Assembly (NCBI RefSeq): GCF_000421705.1
Contig: NZ_ATXN01000002.1
Span: 930,001 to 994,000 of the forward strand
Reading direction: 5' to 3'
DNA from: Brevundimonas naejangsanensis DSM 23858
GTDB taxonomy: Bacteria; Pseudomonadota; Alphaproteobacteria; Caulobacterales; Caulobacteraceae
Length of the DNA stretch: 64,000 bases
Shown here: positions 1-8,267 of the stretch, piece by piece
Layout of the letters: each line of letters starts with the position of its first letter
How positions within the stretch are numbered: position 1 is the stretch's first letter
Notes under the pieces: model-generated
What the model was told of the DNA's origin: nothing
What the model saw: only the letters and a program-made list of their open reading frames with translations
The model's database searches: none
Translations under genes and position numbers: made by a program

Positions 1-909
1 GTCGACCGCGTGCCGTGGGACGTGACCCAGAAATACGGCGTGCCGACCGAAATCCTGCTGGGCGTCTGGGCCCAGGAAAGCGCCTTCGGTCAGGTTCAGG
101 GCGACTTCGACGTCATCCGCTCGCTGGCGACCCTGGCCTATGACGGCCGCCGTCGCGCCTGGGCCGAAGAGCAACTGAAGCACGCCCTGGACATCGTCGT
201 CTCGGGCAAGCGCGACCGCGCGGGCCTGAAAGGCAGTTGGGCCGGGGCGATGGGCCAGACCCAGTTCATGCCCGACAACTATCTGAAGCTGGGCGTCGAT
301 CAGAACGGCGACGGCAAGGTCGACATCTGGGGTTCGGACGCCGACGCCCTGGCCTCGGCGGCGAATCTGCTGGCTCAGGCGGGCTGGAAGCGCGGTCAGG
401 GCTGGGCCTATGAGGTCACCCTGCCCTCCAACTTCGATTACAGTCAGGCCGAAGGGCCGAAACACCCCTGGTCCTATTGGGTCGCGCGCGGCGTGCGGCT
501 GGCCGACGGCTCCTCCCCCAACAGCGCCGAGGCGGCCGAGGGTTCCGCTATCCTGCTGCCGCAGGGCGCCAAGGGGCCCGCCTTCCTGGCCCTTCCGAAC
601 CACTATGTGATCCGCCGCTACAACAACTCGGTCAGCTATGCGCTGGCCATCGGCATGATCGCCGACGGGGTGGCGGGCAAGCCGGCGCTCAAGGCCTCCT
701 GGCCCAACGACGGCCCCCTGACGCGGGATCAGAGAATCGGCGCCCAGCAGGCCCTGACGAGCATGGGCTTCGACACGCAAGGCGTCGACGGCGTCATCGG
801 CTCCAACACCCGCGCCGCCCTGCGCCGCTGGCAACAGGCCAACGGGCGGACGGCGGACGGATACCTGACCGACGTGTTGGCGGATGAGTTGATCAGAAGA
901 GCGCGCTGA
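1..909 (+). CDS. Lytic murein transglycosylase with C-terminal peptidoglycan-binding domain (5' end missing)
   Basis: The reading frame is open from the first base, so the true start and any signal peptide lie outside the window. The protein cleaves the MurNAc-GlcNAc bond of peptidoglycan to give 1,6-anhydro ends and should act in the periplasm or at the outer membrane. The visible N-terminal part contains VWAQESAFG, the catalytic-glutamate region of the MltB/SLT_2 family, and a later GAMGQTQFMP motif typical of that fold. The last 65 or so residues (QQALTSMGFDTQGVDG, then NTRAALRRWQ) form a PG_binding_1 domain. MltB-type with added binding domain is the best family call; the exact paralogue cannot be named. 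It converges on cysS across an inverted repeat. Confidence 0.9.
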   Translation, partial: VDRVPWDVTQKYGVPTEILLGVWAQESAFGQVQGDFDVIRSLATLAYDGRRRAWAEEQLKHALDIVVSGKRDRAGLKGSWAGAMGQTQFMPDNYLKLGVDQNGDGKVDIWGSDADALASAANLLAQAGWKRGQGWAYEVTLPSNFDYSQAEGPKHPWSYWVARGVRLADGSSPNSAEAAEGSAILLPQGAKGPAFLALPNHYVIRRYNNSVSYALAIGMIADGVAGKPALKASWPNDGPLTRDQRIGAQQALTSMGFDTQGVDGVIGSNTRAALRRWQQANGRTADGYLTDVLADELIRRAR

Positions 910-913
910 GTCT

Positions 914-1057
914 CTCCCTCCCCTTCATGGGGAGGGTGGCTGAGGCGAAGCCGAAGTCGGGTGGGGGCGACGAGGCTATTTCAGCGCCGAGCCTAGCATC
1001 ACCTGGCCCTCCCCACCCGGTCGCTGCGCGACCACCCTCCCCATGAAGGGGAGGGAG
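914..1057. repeat. Inverted-repeat element between convergent genes
   Basis: A 26-base arm at 914-939 (begins CTCCCTCCCC) is repeated as its exact reverse complement at 1032-1057. Each arm also holds a short self-complementary core, CCCCTTCATGGGG. The element fills the gap between the 3' ends of the transglycosylase and cysS, the usual place for REP/BIME-like elements or bidirectional transcription stops. No transposase is nearby. Confidence 0.8.
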
Positions 1058-1065
1058 GCGTCGCT

Positions 1066-2472
1066 TTAGCTCTTCATCCGCCAGGTCGCGCCCTGCGGGC
1101 CGTCCATGACGACGACATTCAACTCGTTCAGCCGATCGCGGATGCGGTCGGCCTCTGCCCAGTTCTTGGCCGTGCGGGCGGCCGCGCGCTGTTCCAGCAA
1201 GCCCTCGACCTCGGCCTTCAGCCCTTCGTCGACGCCCGAGAACCATTCCGCCGGATCGGCCTGCAGCACGCCCAGGATCGAAGCCGCCGCGATCAACTGC
1301 CCCTTGGCCGTCGCCACCGCCGCCTCGTCGCCCGCCGTCATGCCGCGCTCGATGTCGCTGGACAGGGCGAACAGGGTCGCCATGGCGCCCGGCGTGTTCA
1401 GGTCGTCCTCGATCGACTTCAGGAACTCGACCGGCGGCTCCACGTCCGCCGCCTCGACCCCGGCCGCGCGGTGCAGGGCGCCGTAGAGGCGGTCCAGGTT
1501 CTTGCGGCTCTGCTCCAGCAGGGTCTGGTTCCAGTCCAGCGGCTGACGATAGTGGGCGCTCAACAAGGCCCAGCGCACCACCTCGCCTGGCATGGCCTGC
1601 ACCAGATCGTGCAGCAGCAGGACGTTGCCGATCGACTTGGACATCTTCTCGGCGTCCACGGTCAGGAAGCCGTTGTGCATCCAGTAGCGGGCGTATTCGT
1701 CGTGCGCCGCGTCGCCGTGGGCGTGGCCGTGGGCGCAGACGCCCTGCGCGATCTCATTCTCATGGTGAGGAAAGACAAGGTCGATGCCGCCGCCGTGGAT
1801 GTCGATGGGCAGGCCCAGCGTCTCTTCGATCATGGCCGAGCATTCGATGTGCCAGCCGGGTCGCCCTTCGCCCCACGGCGACGGCCAGGACGGCTCGTCC
1901 GCCTTGGAGGGCTTCCACAGGACGAAGTCGTGCGGGTTCTTCTTGTAGGGAGCCACCTCGACGCGGGCGCCGGCGATCATGTCGTCCAGATTGCGCCCCG
2001 ACAGCGCGCCGTAGGACGGATATGAAGACACGTCGAACAGCACATGGCCCTCGGCGGCATAGGCGCAGCCCGCGTCGATGATGGCCTGGATCTGTTTGGT
2101 GATCGCCTCGATATAGTCGGTGACGTGCGGGGCGATGTCGGGAGGGCTGACGTTCAACAGACCCATGTCGGCCAGATAGGCGGCCTCATAGCGGACAGTG
2201 ATCTCGCCGATGGCGACGCCTTCCTTGGCGGCCTTGGCGTTGATCTTGTCGTCCACGTCGGTGACGTTGCGGGCGTAGACCACCTTGTCGGCGCCATAGG
2301 TGCGGCGCAGCAGGCGCACCAGCACGTCGAACACGACCGGCGGGCGGGCGTTGCCGATATGGGCGTAGTCATAGACCGTCGGGCCGCAGACATAGAGGCT
2401 CACCCGGTTCGGATCACGCGGCGTGAACAGGCGCTTTTCACGGCGCAGGGTGTCGTGGATGTGCAGGGCCAT
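1066..2472 (-). CDS. cysS: Cysteinyl-tRNA synthetase
   Basis: Charges tRNA-Cys with cysteine in the cytoplasm; class Ia synthetase, 468 residues, normal for the family. The N-terminus shows [17 protein letters not shown], with the HIGH-type motif HIGN and the zinc cysteine C29. Other zinc and active-site segments are GWHIECSAM and HHENEIAQ. The KMSKS loop appears as EKMSKSIGN at about residue 275. The C-terminal anticodon-binding helical domain is present. The gene is divergent from folE across 140 bases and ends 9 bases beyond an inverted repeat. Confidence 0.98.
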   Translation of the reverse strand: MALHIHDTLRREKRLFTPRDPNRVSLYVCGPTVYDYAHIGNARPPVVFDVLVRLLRRTYGADKVVYARNVTDVDDKINAKAAKEGVAIGEITVRYEAAYLADMGLLNVSPPDIAPHVTDYIEAITKQIQAIIDAGCAYAAEGHVLFDVSSYPSYGALSGRNLDDMIAGARVEVAPYKKNPHDFVLWKPSKADEPSWPSPWGEGRPGWHIECSAMIEETLGLPIDIHGGGIDLVFPHHENEIAQGVCAHGHAHGDAAHDEYARYWMHNGFLTVDAEKMSKSIGNVLLLHDLVQAMPGEVVRWALLSAHYRQPLDWNQTLLEQSRKNLDRLYGALHRAAGVEAADVEPPVEFLKSIEDDLNTPGAMATLFALSSDIERGMTAGDEAAVATAKGQLIAAASILGVLQADPAEWFSGVDEGLKAEVEGLLEQRAAARTAKNWAEADRIRDRLNELNVVVMDGPQGATWRMKS

Positions 2473-2565
2473 GGGTCAGGTCTTTTGCGAGTTTTCTTGC
2501 GGGACGGACGAGGTGTCCCATATAGCGGCCTGATAGACAGTCAGGGCCGCGCGCCCAAGTCCATA

Positions 2566-2571
2566 TATAAT
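2566..2571 (+). promoter_or_regulatory. Possible -10 element for folE
   Basis: TATAAT lies inside an AT-rich patch (CATATATAATAG) that stands out in this GC-rich sequence, about 42 bases before the folE start. I see no good -35 hexamer at 16-18 bases upstream, so this is only a candidate. Confidence 0.35.
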
Positions 2572-2612
2572 AGTATTCTGAACAGGCGCTCTCGCCGCCG
2601 CCGGATCGTTTC

Positions 2613-3227
2613 ATGAGCAGCACCCCCGCCAAGCCCGTCCTCGTCGCCAATGAGGCGCCCCAGCGTCCCAGCCGCGAACAGGCTCTGGAGGCCGTGCGCA
2701 CCCTGATCGCCTGGGCCGGCGACAATCCCGACCGTCCCGGCCTGCTGGACACGCCCAAGCGCGTGGTCGACGCCTACGGCGAATGGTTCGACGGCTATGA
2801 CGCCGATGCGGGCAAGGAGTTGTCGCGCACCTTCGAGGACGTGACCGGCTATGACGACATGGTCATCCTGCGCGACATCGAGGTCGAGAGCCACTGCGAG
2901 CACCACCTGGCTCCCTTCCTGGGCAAGGCCTACGTCGCCTATCTGCCGGGCGAGAAGGTGGTGGGCATCTCCAAGCTGGCCCGCGTGGTCGAGATCTTCG
3001 CCCGCCGTCTCCAGAATCAGGAAACCCTGACCAACGACATCATCGACGCCATCGAATCGCACCTGCAGCCCAGGGGCGTGGCCGTACTGGTCGATGCGGC
3101 GCACCAGTGCATGACGACGCGCGGCGTGCATCACCGCCACGTCTCGACCATCACCACGCGCTTCACCGGCGCCTTCAAGAACGACCCGGCCCTGGCCGAG
3201 CGATTCCTCAAACTGGCCCGGGGCTGA
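2613..3227 (+). CDS. folE: GTP cyclohydrolase I
   Basis: Converts GTP to 7,8-dihydroneopterin triphosphate, the first step of folate (and in many bacteria queuosine) synthesis; a homodecameric cytosolic zinc enzyme. The 204-residue product has the family signature ESHCEHHLAPF with zinc ligands C95 and the nearby histidines, and HQCMTTRGV with the third zinc ligand C166. The length fits the FolE1 type. The first 20 or so residues are a variable N-terminal tail. It is divergent from cysS and is followed by about 200 bases without a gene before an exbD-like gene. Confidence 0.97.
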   Translation: MSSTPAKPVLVANEAPQRPSREQALEAVRTLIAWAGDNPDRPGLLDTPKRVVDAYGEWFDGYDADAGKELSRTFEDVTGYDDMVILRDIEVESHCEHHLAPFLGKAYVAYLPGEKVVGISKLARVVEIFARRLQNQETLTNDIIDAIESHLQPRGVAVLVDAAHQCMTTRGVHHRHVSTITTRFTGAFKNDPALAERFLKLARG

Positions 3228-3426
3228 GCCTCAAAGGGCTGTGATACGGGGCTGAATTGATCGCGGCCAAGGCGGCCTTGCGCCGAATTCGCAATCTTAT
3301 TCCCCCGGCGGCGTCATTTCCTCGCATTCAACGGCTTTACAAGCTCGCTTCAGGACGCCAAGAGACGAGCGAGACTTTCAGTTTGGCCCGCCGGAGGGTG
3401 TGGGCCTTGATAGAGACGAGGGCGTA

Positions 3427-3870
3427 ATGGGCGCGAGACTTTCTTCGGGCGGCGGCGGCGGCAGCGGCAAGCTGGCGGCACAGAACGCGGACATCAACGT
3501 CACGCCGTTCGTGGACATCATGCTGGTTCTGCTGATCATTTTCATGGTCGCGGCGCCGATGGCCACCGTGTCGATCCGTCTGGACCTGCCGCCGGCGACG
3601 CCGCCGGCAGACGACGCCGAGCCCAAGGAACCGGTGTACATCACCATCCAGGAATCGGGTTCGCTGTTCATCGCTGAGCAGGAAACGACCGTTTCCAAAC
3701 TGGCCGCCGACGTCTGCGCCGCGCAGGGCGCCGTGGCCGACTGCCGTGAGGAGCGCGTGTTTGTCCGCGCGGAGCCGGAAGTTAAATACAATCAGTTCAT
3801 GGAAGTCATGAACACCCTGCAGGAGAACGGCTACTTCAAGGTCGGCCTGCTGAACGAAGACATCACCTGA
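3427..3870 (+). CDS. ExbD/TolR-family biopolymer transport protein, no ExbB partner alongside
   Basis: A 147-residue inner-membrane protein of the proton-driven ExbB-ExbD / TolQ-TolR motor family. It has a short glycine-rich cytoplasmic start, one membrane helix at about 28-46 and a periplasmic domain. The motif NVTPFVDIMLVLLIIF carries the family's essential membrane aspartate, D30. The ATG at 3427 is chosen because GACGAGGG lies just before it; an upstream in-frame GTG at 3400 adds an unlikely leader. Two cysteines in the periplasmic part (DVCAAQGAVADCREE) could form a disulfide. No exbB, tolQ or tonB is next to it, so its partner must be elsewhere. Confidence 0.9.
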   Translation: MGARLSSGGGGGSGKLAAQNADINVTPFVDIMLVLLIIFMVAAPMATVSIRLDLPPATPPADDAEPKEPVYITIQESGSLFIAEQETTVSKLAADVCAAQGAVADCREERVFVRAEPEVKYNQFMEVMNTLQENGYFKVGLLNEDIT

Positions 3871-3894
3871 TCCGGTCTTCAGTTGGATATTGAA

Positions 3895-3921
3895 AGGGTC
3901 GCCTTCGGGCGGCCCTTTTTC
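3895..3921 (+). terminator. Intrinsic terminator after exbD
   Basis: Nine-pair stem AGGGTCGCC / GGCGGCCCT (one T-G pair) closing a TTCG loop and followed by TTTTCTTTT. It lies 25 bases after the exbD stop codon. Confidence 0.88.
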
Positions 3922-4005
3922 TTTTGCCGCAAGCGCATCGACGGCTTGCGCCCTCCCCCTGTTCCGGCGTCAATGCGCGCCTCGAACGAGGGGGAGTAAA
4001 TCATC

Positions 4006-5844
4006 ATGCGTCGTCGTACTTTTCTTTCGGCCCTGCCCGCCGGAGCCCTGATGGCGGGCGCCGCCCGCGCCCAGCAGGCGCCCGCCGCTGCGCCGGTCGC
4101 CAATCCGGCGTCGGTGCAGCCCGCCCCCGCGCCCGACCCTTACGCCGGCGTCGGCATCGGCGACCGCATCACCGGCCCCCGCTTCGTCGGCCGCTCGACC
4201 GTCTGGGGCGCCAACGGCGCCGCCGCCACAGCCCACCCCGCCGCGACGATGATCGGGCTGGACACCCTGCGGCGCGGCGGCTCGGCCATCGACGCCGCTA
4301 TCGCCATCAACGCCGCCCTCGGCTTCCTTGAACCGACCGCCAACGGCATCGGCGGCGACGCCTTCTGCCTGATGTGGGACCCGGCCCAGAAGAAGGTCGT
4401 CGGCTTCAACGGCTCGGGCCCCAGCCCGCGCGGCCTGTCGCTGGCCGCCGCACGCTCAAAGGCCGGGCGGGACGGCTATCTGCCCCGCTACGGCGCCGTG
4501 ACGGTCAACGTCCCCGGCGCGGTCGACGCCTGGTGGAGCGCGCACCAGCGCTATGGCAAGCTGCCGTGGAAGGACGTCCTGCTGCCGGTCGCCGAACTGT
4601 GCGAGCAGGGCGTGCCCGTGCCGCAGGTCGTGGCCTACTACCTCGAACGCAACATGGCCGGCTTTGACCGCGCCGCCGCGACGATCGAGGAAAACGACAA
4701 CCGCAAGAAGGTCTGGCTGACCGGCGGCCGCACGCCCAAGACAGGCGAGATCTTCGCCAACCCGGACCTCGGCCGCACCTACCGCCTGATCGCCGAGGGC
4801 GGCCGCGACGCCTTCTACGACGGGGTGATCGCCGACCACATCGAGCGTTACTTCAAGCGCATCGGCGGCTGGATGACCCGCGCGGATCTGGCCGCGCACC
4901 GCACCGAATGGGTCGAGCCGCTGATGACCACCTATCGCGGGGTCGAGGTCTATTCGCTCGGTCCGAACACCCAGGGCCTCTCGACCAACCAGATCCTGAA
5001 CATCTGCGAACAGTTCGACCTGAAAGCCATGGGCTTCCAGTCCGCCGCCTCCATCCACGTTCAGGCCGAGGCCAAGCGCCTGGCCTTCGAGGACCGCGCC
5101 CGCTACTTCGCCGACGAACGCTTCGCCAAGGCCCCGACCGCCTGGCTGAACTCCAAGGAATACGCCGCCGAGCGCGCCAAGCTGATCAACCCGAACCGCG
5201 TCATGGACCGTGTCTTCCCCGGCGATGCGCCGACGCAGGGCGACACCACCTATTTCAGCGTGGCCGACAGCGACGGCATGATGGTCAGCTGGATCCAGTC
5301 CAACTATCGCGGCATGGGCGGCGGTCTGGTCGCCGATGGCCCGGACGGCCGGACGCTGGGCTTCATGTTCCAGAACCGCGGCGAACTGTTCGCCCTGACC
5401 GACGGCCACCCCAACGTCTATGCGCCGGGCAAGCGCCCCTTCCACACCATCATCCCCGGCTTCGCCTGCAAGGACGGAGAACCGTGGCTGGCCTATGGCG
5501 TCATGGGCGGCGGGATGCAGCCGCAGGGACAGGCCCAGATCATCATCAACATGGTCGACTACGGCCTGGACCCGCAGGAAGCCGGCGACAGCCCGCGCTG
5601 GCAGCACTACGGCTCGTCCGAACCGACCGGCCAACCGGCTGAGGGCGTCGGCAAGCTGCACCTGGAATTGGGCGTGCCCGAAGCGACCAAACAGCAGCTG
5701 ACCGCCATGGGCTGGGACCTCGGCCCGCCCGACGGCGGCTTCGGCGGCTATCAGAACGTGATGAAGCAGATCAACGAACAGGGCCGCTGGACCTACGGCG
5801 CCGCCACCGAAATGCGCAAGGACGGCAACGCGCTGGCCTATTGA
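4006..5844 (+). CDS. Gamma-glutamyltransferase family protein, Tat-exported
   Basis: An N-terminal nucleophile hydrolase of the gamma-glutamyltranspeptidase family, 612 residues, expected in the periplasm. The N-terminus RRRTFLSALPAGALMAG is a twin-arginine signal ending near AARAQ. Self-cleavage would occur before T414 in QGDTTYFSV, which aligns with the family's TTHxSV; here the third position is Tyr. The small-subunit part has GGGMQPQGQAQ and a YGLDPQEAGDSPRW stretch typical of the family. The substrate could be glutathione, cephalosporin-like amides or another gamma-glutamyl compound; sequence alone does not say. A purine-rich GAGGGGGAG lies 8 bases before the ATG. It stands alone between a terminator and a repeat. 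Confidence 0.92.
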   Translation: MRRRTFLSALPAGALMAGAARAQQAPAAAPVANPASVQPAPAPDPYAGVGIGDRITGPRFVGRSTVWGANGAAATAHPAATMIGLDTLRRGGSAIDAAIAINAALGFLEPTANGIGGDAFCLMWDPAQKKVVGFNGSGPSPRGLSLAAARSKAGRDGYLPRYGAVTVNVPGAVDAWWSAHQRYGKLPWKDVLLPVAELCEQGVPVPQVVAYYLERNMAGFDRAAATIEENDNRKKVWLTGGRTPKTGEIFANPDLGRTYRLIAEGGRDAFYDGVIADHIERYFKRIGGWMTRADLAAHRTEWVEPLMTTYRGVEVYSLGPNTQGLSTNQILNICEQFDLKAMGFQSAASIHVQAEAKRLAFEDRARYFADERFAKAPTAWLNSKEYAAERAKLINPNRVMDRVFPGDAPTQGDTTYFSVADSDGMMVSWIQSNYRGMGGGLVADGPDGRTLGFMFQNRGELFALTDGHPNVYAPGKRPFHTIIPGFACKDGEPWLAYGVMGGGMQPQGQAQIIINMVDYGLDPQEAGDSPRWQHYGSSEPTGQPAEGVGKLHLELGVPEATKQQLTAMGWDLGPPDGGFGGYQNVMKQINEQGRWTYGAATEMRKDGNALAY

Positions 5845-5886
5845 TCCGGATGGCTCACCTCTGAGTGTTGTTGCAGACGATTAACA

Positions 5887-6003
5887 CCCGCTCATCCCGG
5901 CGGACGCCGGGACCCAGTAAGAGCGCCGGGCAGAAGCTTTGCCGCTGAGTCGGGCGCATTGATGCCAAAACACTGGGTCCCGGCGTCCGCCGGGATGAGC
6001 GGG
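5887..6003. repeat. Inverted-repeat element with perfect 32-bp arms
   Basis: Arms 5887-5918 and 5972-6003 are exact reverse complements, around a 53-base loop. The arm core is CTCATCCCGGCGGACGCCGG. A second copy of the same family occurs at 26447-26577. The whole gene-free stretch 5845-6209 holds this element, then about 150 bases with no gene I can support except the possible missing start of the downstream hydrolase. Confidence 0.88.
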
Positions 6004-6209
6004 AGGCGGAAGGCGGGAGGCGACGAACGTCCGGTGTGAACCAGGTCTTCTGAAGCCAGCGCGCATCGGCACCCCCCTCTGAACGCGCCAGCCAAGCCTT
6101 GACCTGAGATCGGTCATAGGTCCGTCCTGTTTAGAAACGAACTCTAGCCGATTGACGCGGCGTCACGCGCGACTTCACCGCCCCGGCCGCCGACGGCTAT
6201 TCGCTGTCG

Positions 6210-7016
6210 ATGCGGGTGATTTCGGCCGCCCAGCCTCGTATCGCCGTGCTGGTTTCGTCCGGCACCGGCTTCCCCAAAGGGTTCTACGAACGGTTCGCCC
6301 GTTATCTGGCGGAGCGAGGGGCGGCGGTGCTGACCTATGACTTCCGGGGCATCGCCGGGTCGCGGCCGGATGAGCTGAAGGGCTCAACCATCGACTATCC
6401 GGACTGGGGACGGCTGGATATGCCCGCCGCGCTGGACGCCCTGATCGAAGCGGCGCCGGGCCTGCGCCTTGTCCATGTCGGACACAGCGTCGGCGGCCAT
6501 TTCGTCGGCTTCATGCCCAATCACGACCGGATCGAGCGGCACGCCTTCGTCTCGGTCGGGACCGGCTGGTGGGGCGGGCACCACCGCCGCTACAACCTGC
6601 TGGAGTTGTTCTTCTGGCTGGGCTTCGGCCCGTTCAGCCTGATGCGGCACGGCTATATCAAGGGCGGCGGTCTGTGGGCCGGGACCGACCTGCCGCGCGG
6701 TGTTTTCACCACCTGGCGGCGCTGGTGCCTGAAGCGGGAATACTTCTCCAAGGAGTTGGAGACGACGCTGCGGCCCCACCACTATGAGGCCGTGAGCGCC
6801 CCGATCCGGTCGTGGATATTCACCGACGACCCTATCGCTACGCCAGGCACGGCGCGCGACCTGTTGAGCGTCTATCCCAACGCCAGATCCGAGATCAGCG
6901 TCCACGCGCCGGGCGATTTCGGCGCTCGCCGCATCGGTCACGAAGGCGCCTTCCGCAAAGGAATGGAGCCGCTGTGGGATCAGGTTTTCCACTGGCTGAA
7001 CAATGGCGAGGCCTGA
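6210..7016 (+). CDS. Alpha/beta hydrolase, start uncertain
   Basis: A 268-residue alpha/beta-hydrolase-fold protein. The nucleophile elbow GHSVGG gives catalytic S93, and a C-terminal GHEGAF supplies a likely catalytic histidine. The oxyanion region is VSSGTGFPKGFY. The closest type I recognise is the serine-aminopeptidase-S33-like hydrolases of proteobacteria; the substrate is unknown. The first ATG is at 6210 with no clear ribosome-binding site. The frame stays open for 18 more codons upstream (to a TGA at 6153-6155), and those codons read like the family's usual N-terminus (RDFTAPAADGYSL) but contain no ATG, GTG or TTG. Either the gene uses the ATG at 6210, an unusual start, or a small indel broke its 5' end. 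Confidence 0.82.
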   Translation: MRVISAAQPRIAVLVSSGTGFPKGFYERFARYLAERGAAVLTYDFRGIAGSRPDELKGSTIDYPDWGRLDMPAALDALIEAAPGLRLVHVGHSVGGHFVGFMPNHDRIERHAFVSVGTGWWGGHHRRYNLLELFFWLGFGPFSLMRHGYIKGGGLWAGTDLPRGVFTTWRRWCLKREYFSKELETTLRPHHYEAVSAPIRSWIFTDDPIATPGTARDLLSVYPNARSEISVHAPGDFGARRIGHEGAFRKGMEPLWDQVFHWLNNGEA

Positions 7017-7062
7017 GCGGGCGCCTATATTCCAGGCTCCTATTCCTCACCGGAGCCTCCCC

Positions 7063-7929
7063 ATGCCCCATTCGCCATCCTTCTCGGGCCAGCCGACCGT
7101 GACCGCTTCGGGCGTTGAGATTCCGCTGCTCGGCTTCGGCACCTGGCAACTGGAGCCCGACGACGCCCGCCGCATGGTGCGCGAGGCCCTGCGCATCGGC
7201 TATCGCCACATCGACACCGCCTGGATCTACAAGAATGAGAAGGCCGTCGGCGACGGCATCGCGGACGCCGTGGCCGAGGGGATCGTCACGCGCGACGACA
7301 TCTTCGTCACCACCAAGATCTGGGTCGAGCATTTCCATCGCGACGCCCTGCTGCGTCAGGCCGAGGAATCGGCCATCAGCCTGGGCCTGACGCCGGACCT
7401 GCTGCTGCTGCACTGGCCCAAGCCGACGCCCGCGCTGGAAGAGACCATCGGCGCCCTGAATGAGGCGAAGGAAAAGGGCTTCACCAAGAACATCGGCCTG
7501 TCCAACTTCCCCTCCGCCCTGTTCCGCGAGGCCGCGGCCCTGTCGAGCGCGCCGCTGATCACCAATCAGGTCGAATACCACCCCTATCTGTCACAGAAGA
7601 CGCTGATCGAGACGGCGCGCGAACTGGGGTCGTCCATCACCGCCTGGTCGCCGCTGGCTCAGGGCAAGATCGCCGACGACGCCGTGATCGGCGAGATTGC
7701 TCGCGCCCACGGCAAGACCAATGGCCAGATCACCCTGCGCTGGATCATGCAGCAGGGCGTCATCGCCATTCCGCGCACCACCAAGGAGAGCCGCGCGGCC
7801 GAGAACTTCGGCCTCTTCGACTTCGAGCTTTCTGCGGACGAGATGGCGCAGGTCAGCGCACTTGCCCGCCCCGACGGCCGCATCGGCGACTGGCTGGACG
7901 AGGCCTTTGAGTGGGATCAGGATGCCTGA
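7063..7929 (+). CDS. Aldo/keto reductase
   Basis: A 288-residue NADPH-dependent aldo/keto reductase. The full catalytic tetrad is visible: D51 and Y56 in HIDTAWIYKNE, K85 in VTTKIW, and H117 in LLLHWP. C-terminal cofactor residues occur in AIPRTTKESRAAEN. It resembles the AKR5-like group (2,5-diketo-D-gluconate or methylglyoxal reductases), but the substrate cannot be fixed. The ATG at 7063 follows CGGAGCC by a good spacing and is preferred to an in-frame upstream start at 7003 that would overlap the hydrolase. Confidence 0.95.
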   Translation: MPHSPSFSGQPTVTASGVEIPLLGFGTWQLEPDDARRMVREALRIGYRHIDTAWIYKNEKAVGDGIADAVAEGIVTRDDIFVTTKIWVEHFHRDALLRQAEESAISLGLTPDLLLLHWPKPTPALEETIGALNEAKEKGFTKNIGLSNFPSALFREAAALSSAPLITNQVEYHPYLSQKTLIETARELGSSITAWSPLAQGKIADDAVIGEIARAHGKTNGQITLRWIMQQGVIAIPRTTKESRAAENFGLFDFELSADEMAQVSALARPDGRIGDWLDEAFEWDQDA

Positions 7930-7970
7930 TCCGACGCCGATCTAGAGGCGCGGGCGCACAGGAGGGGGCT

Positions 7971-8219
7971 TTGGGTTTAGTTCTGGATTTCCCGGCGAGC
8001 GATCCGAACGACGCCGTCGTCGGCGCCCGCATCCGCCGCTGGCGCGACCGGCGCGGCGTGCCGTTCGAGGATCTGGCCGCCGCCCTCGACCTGACGCCTG
8101 AAGCCCTGCGCCGTGTCGAAACCGGGCGTCAGCGGCTGGATTCGGCTCGGCTGGACGCCGCAACCCGCGCCCTGCGCCTGCCGGTGTGGGCGCTTGTGTC
8201 CGACGCCCCGGCCTATTGA
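7971..8219 (+). CDS. Small XRE-type helix-turn-helix protein
   Basis: An 82-residue protein that is essentially one helix-turn-helix domain: ARIRRWRDRRGVPFEDLAAA, then LDLTPEALRRVETGRQRL, the usual XRE/Cro pattern. A DNA-binding regulator is likely; the target is unknown. I choose a TTG start at 7971 because AGGAGGGGGC sits directly before it, a strong ribosome-binding site. It begins 41 bases after the aldo/keto reductase and ends 48 bases before ubiD, so it may be co-transcribed with either. Confidence 0.78.
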   Translation: MGLVLDFPASDPNDAVVGARIRRWRDRRGVPFEDLAAALDLTPEALRRVETGRQRLDSARLDAATRALRLPVWALVSDAPAY

Positions 8220-8267
8220 AGCGCGCATGGCGTGACAGACGGCTCGCGTCCGCCTAAGCGTCAGCGC

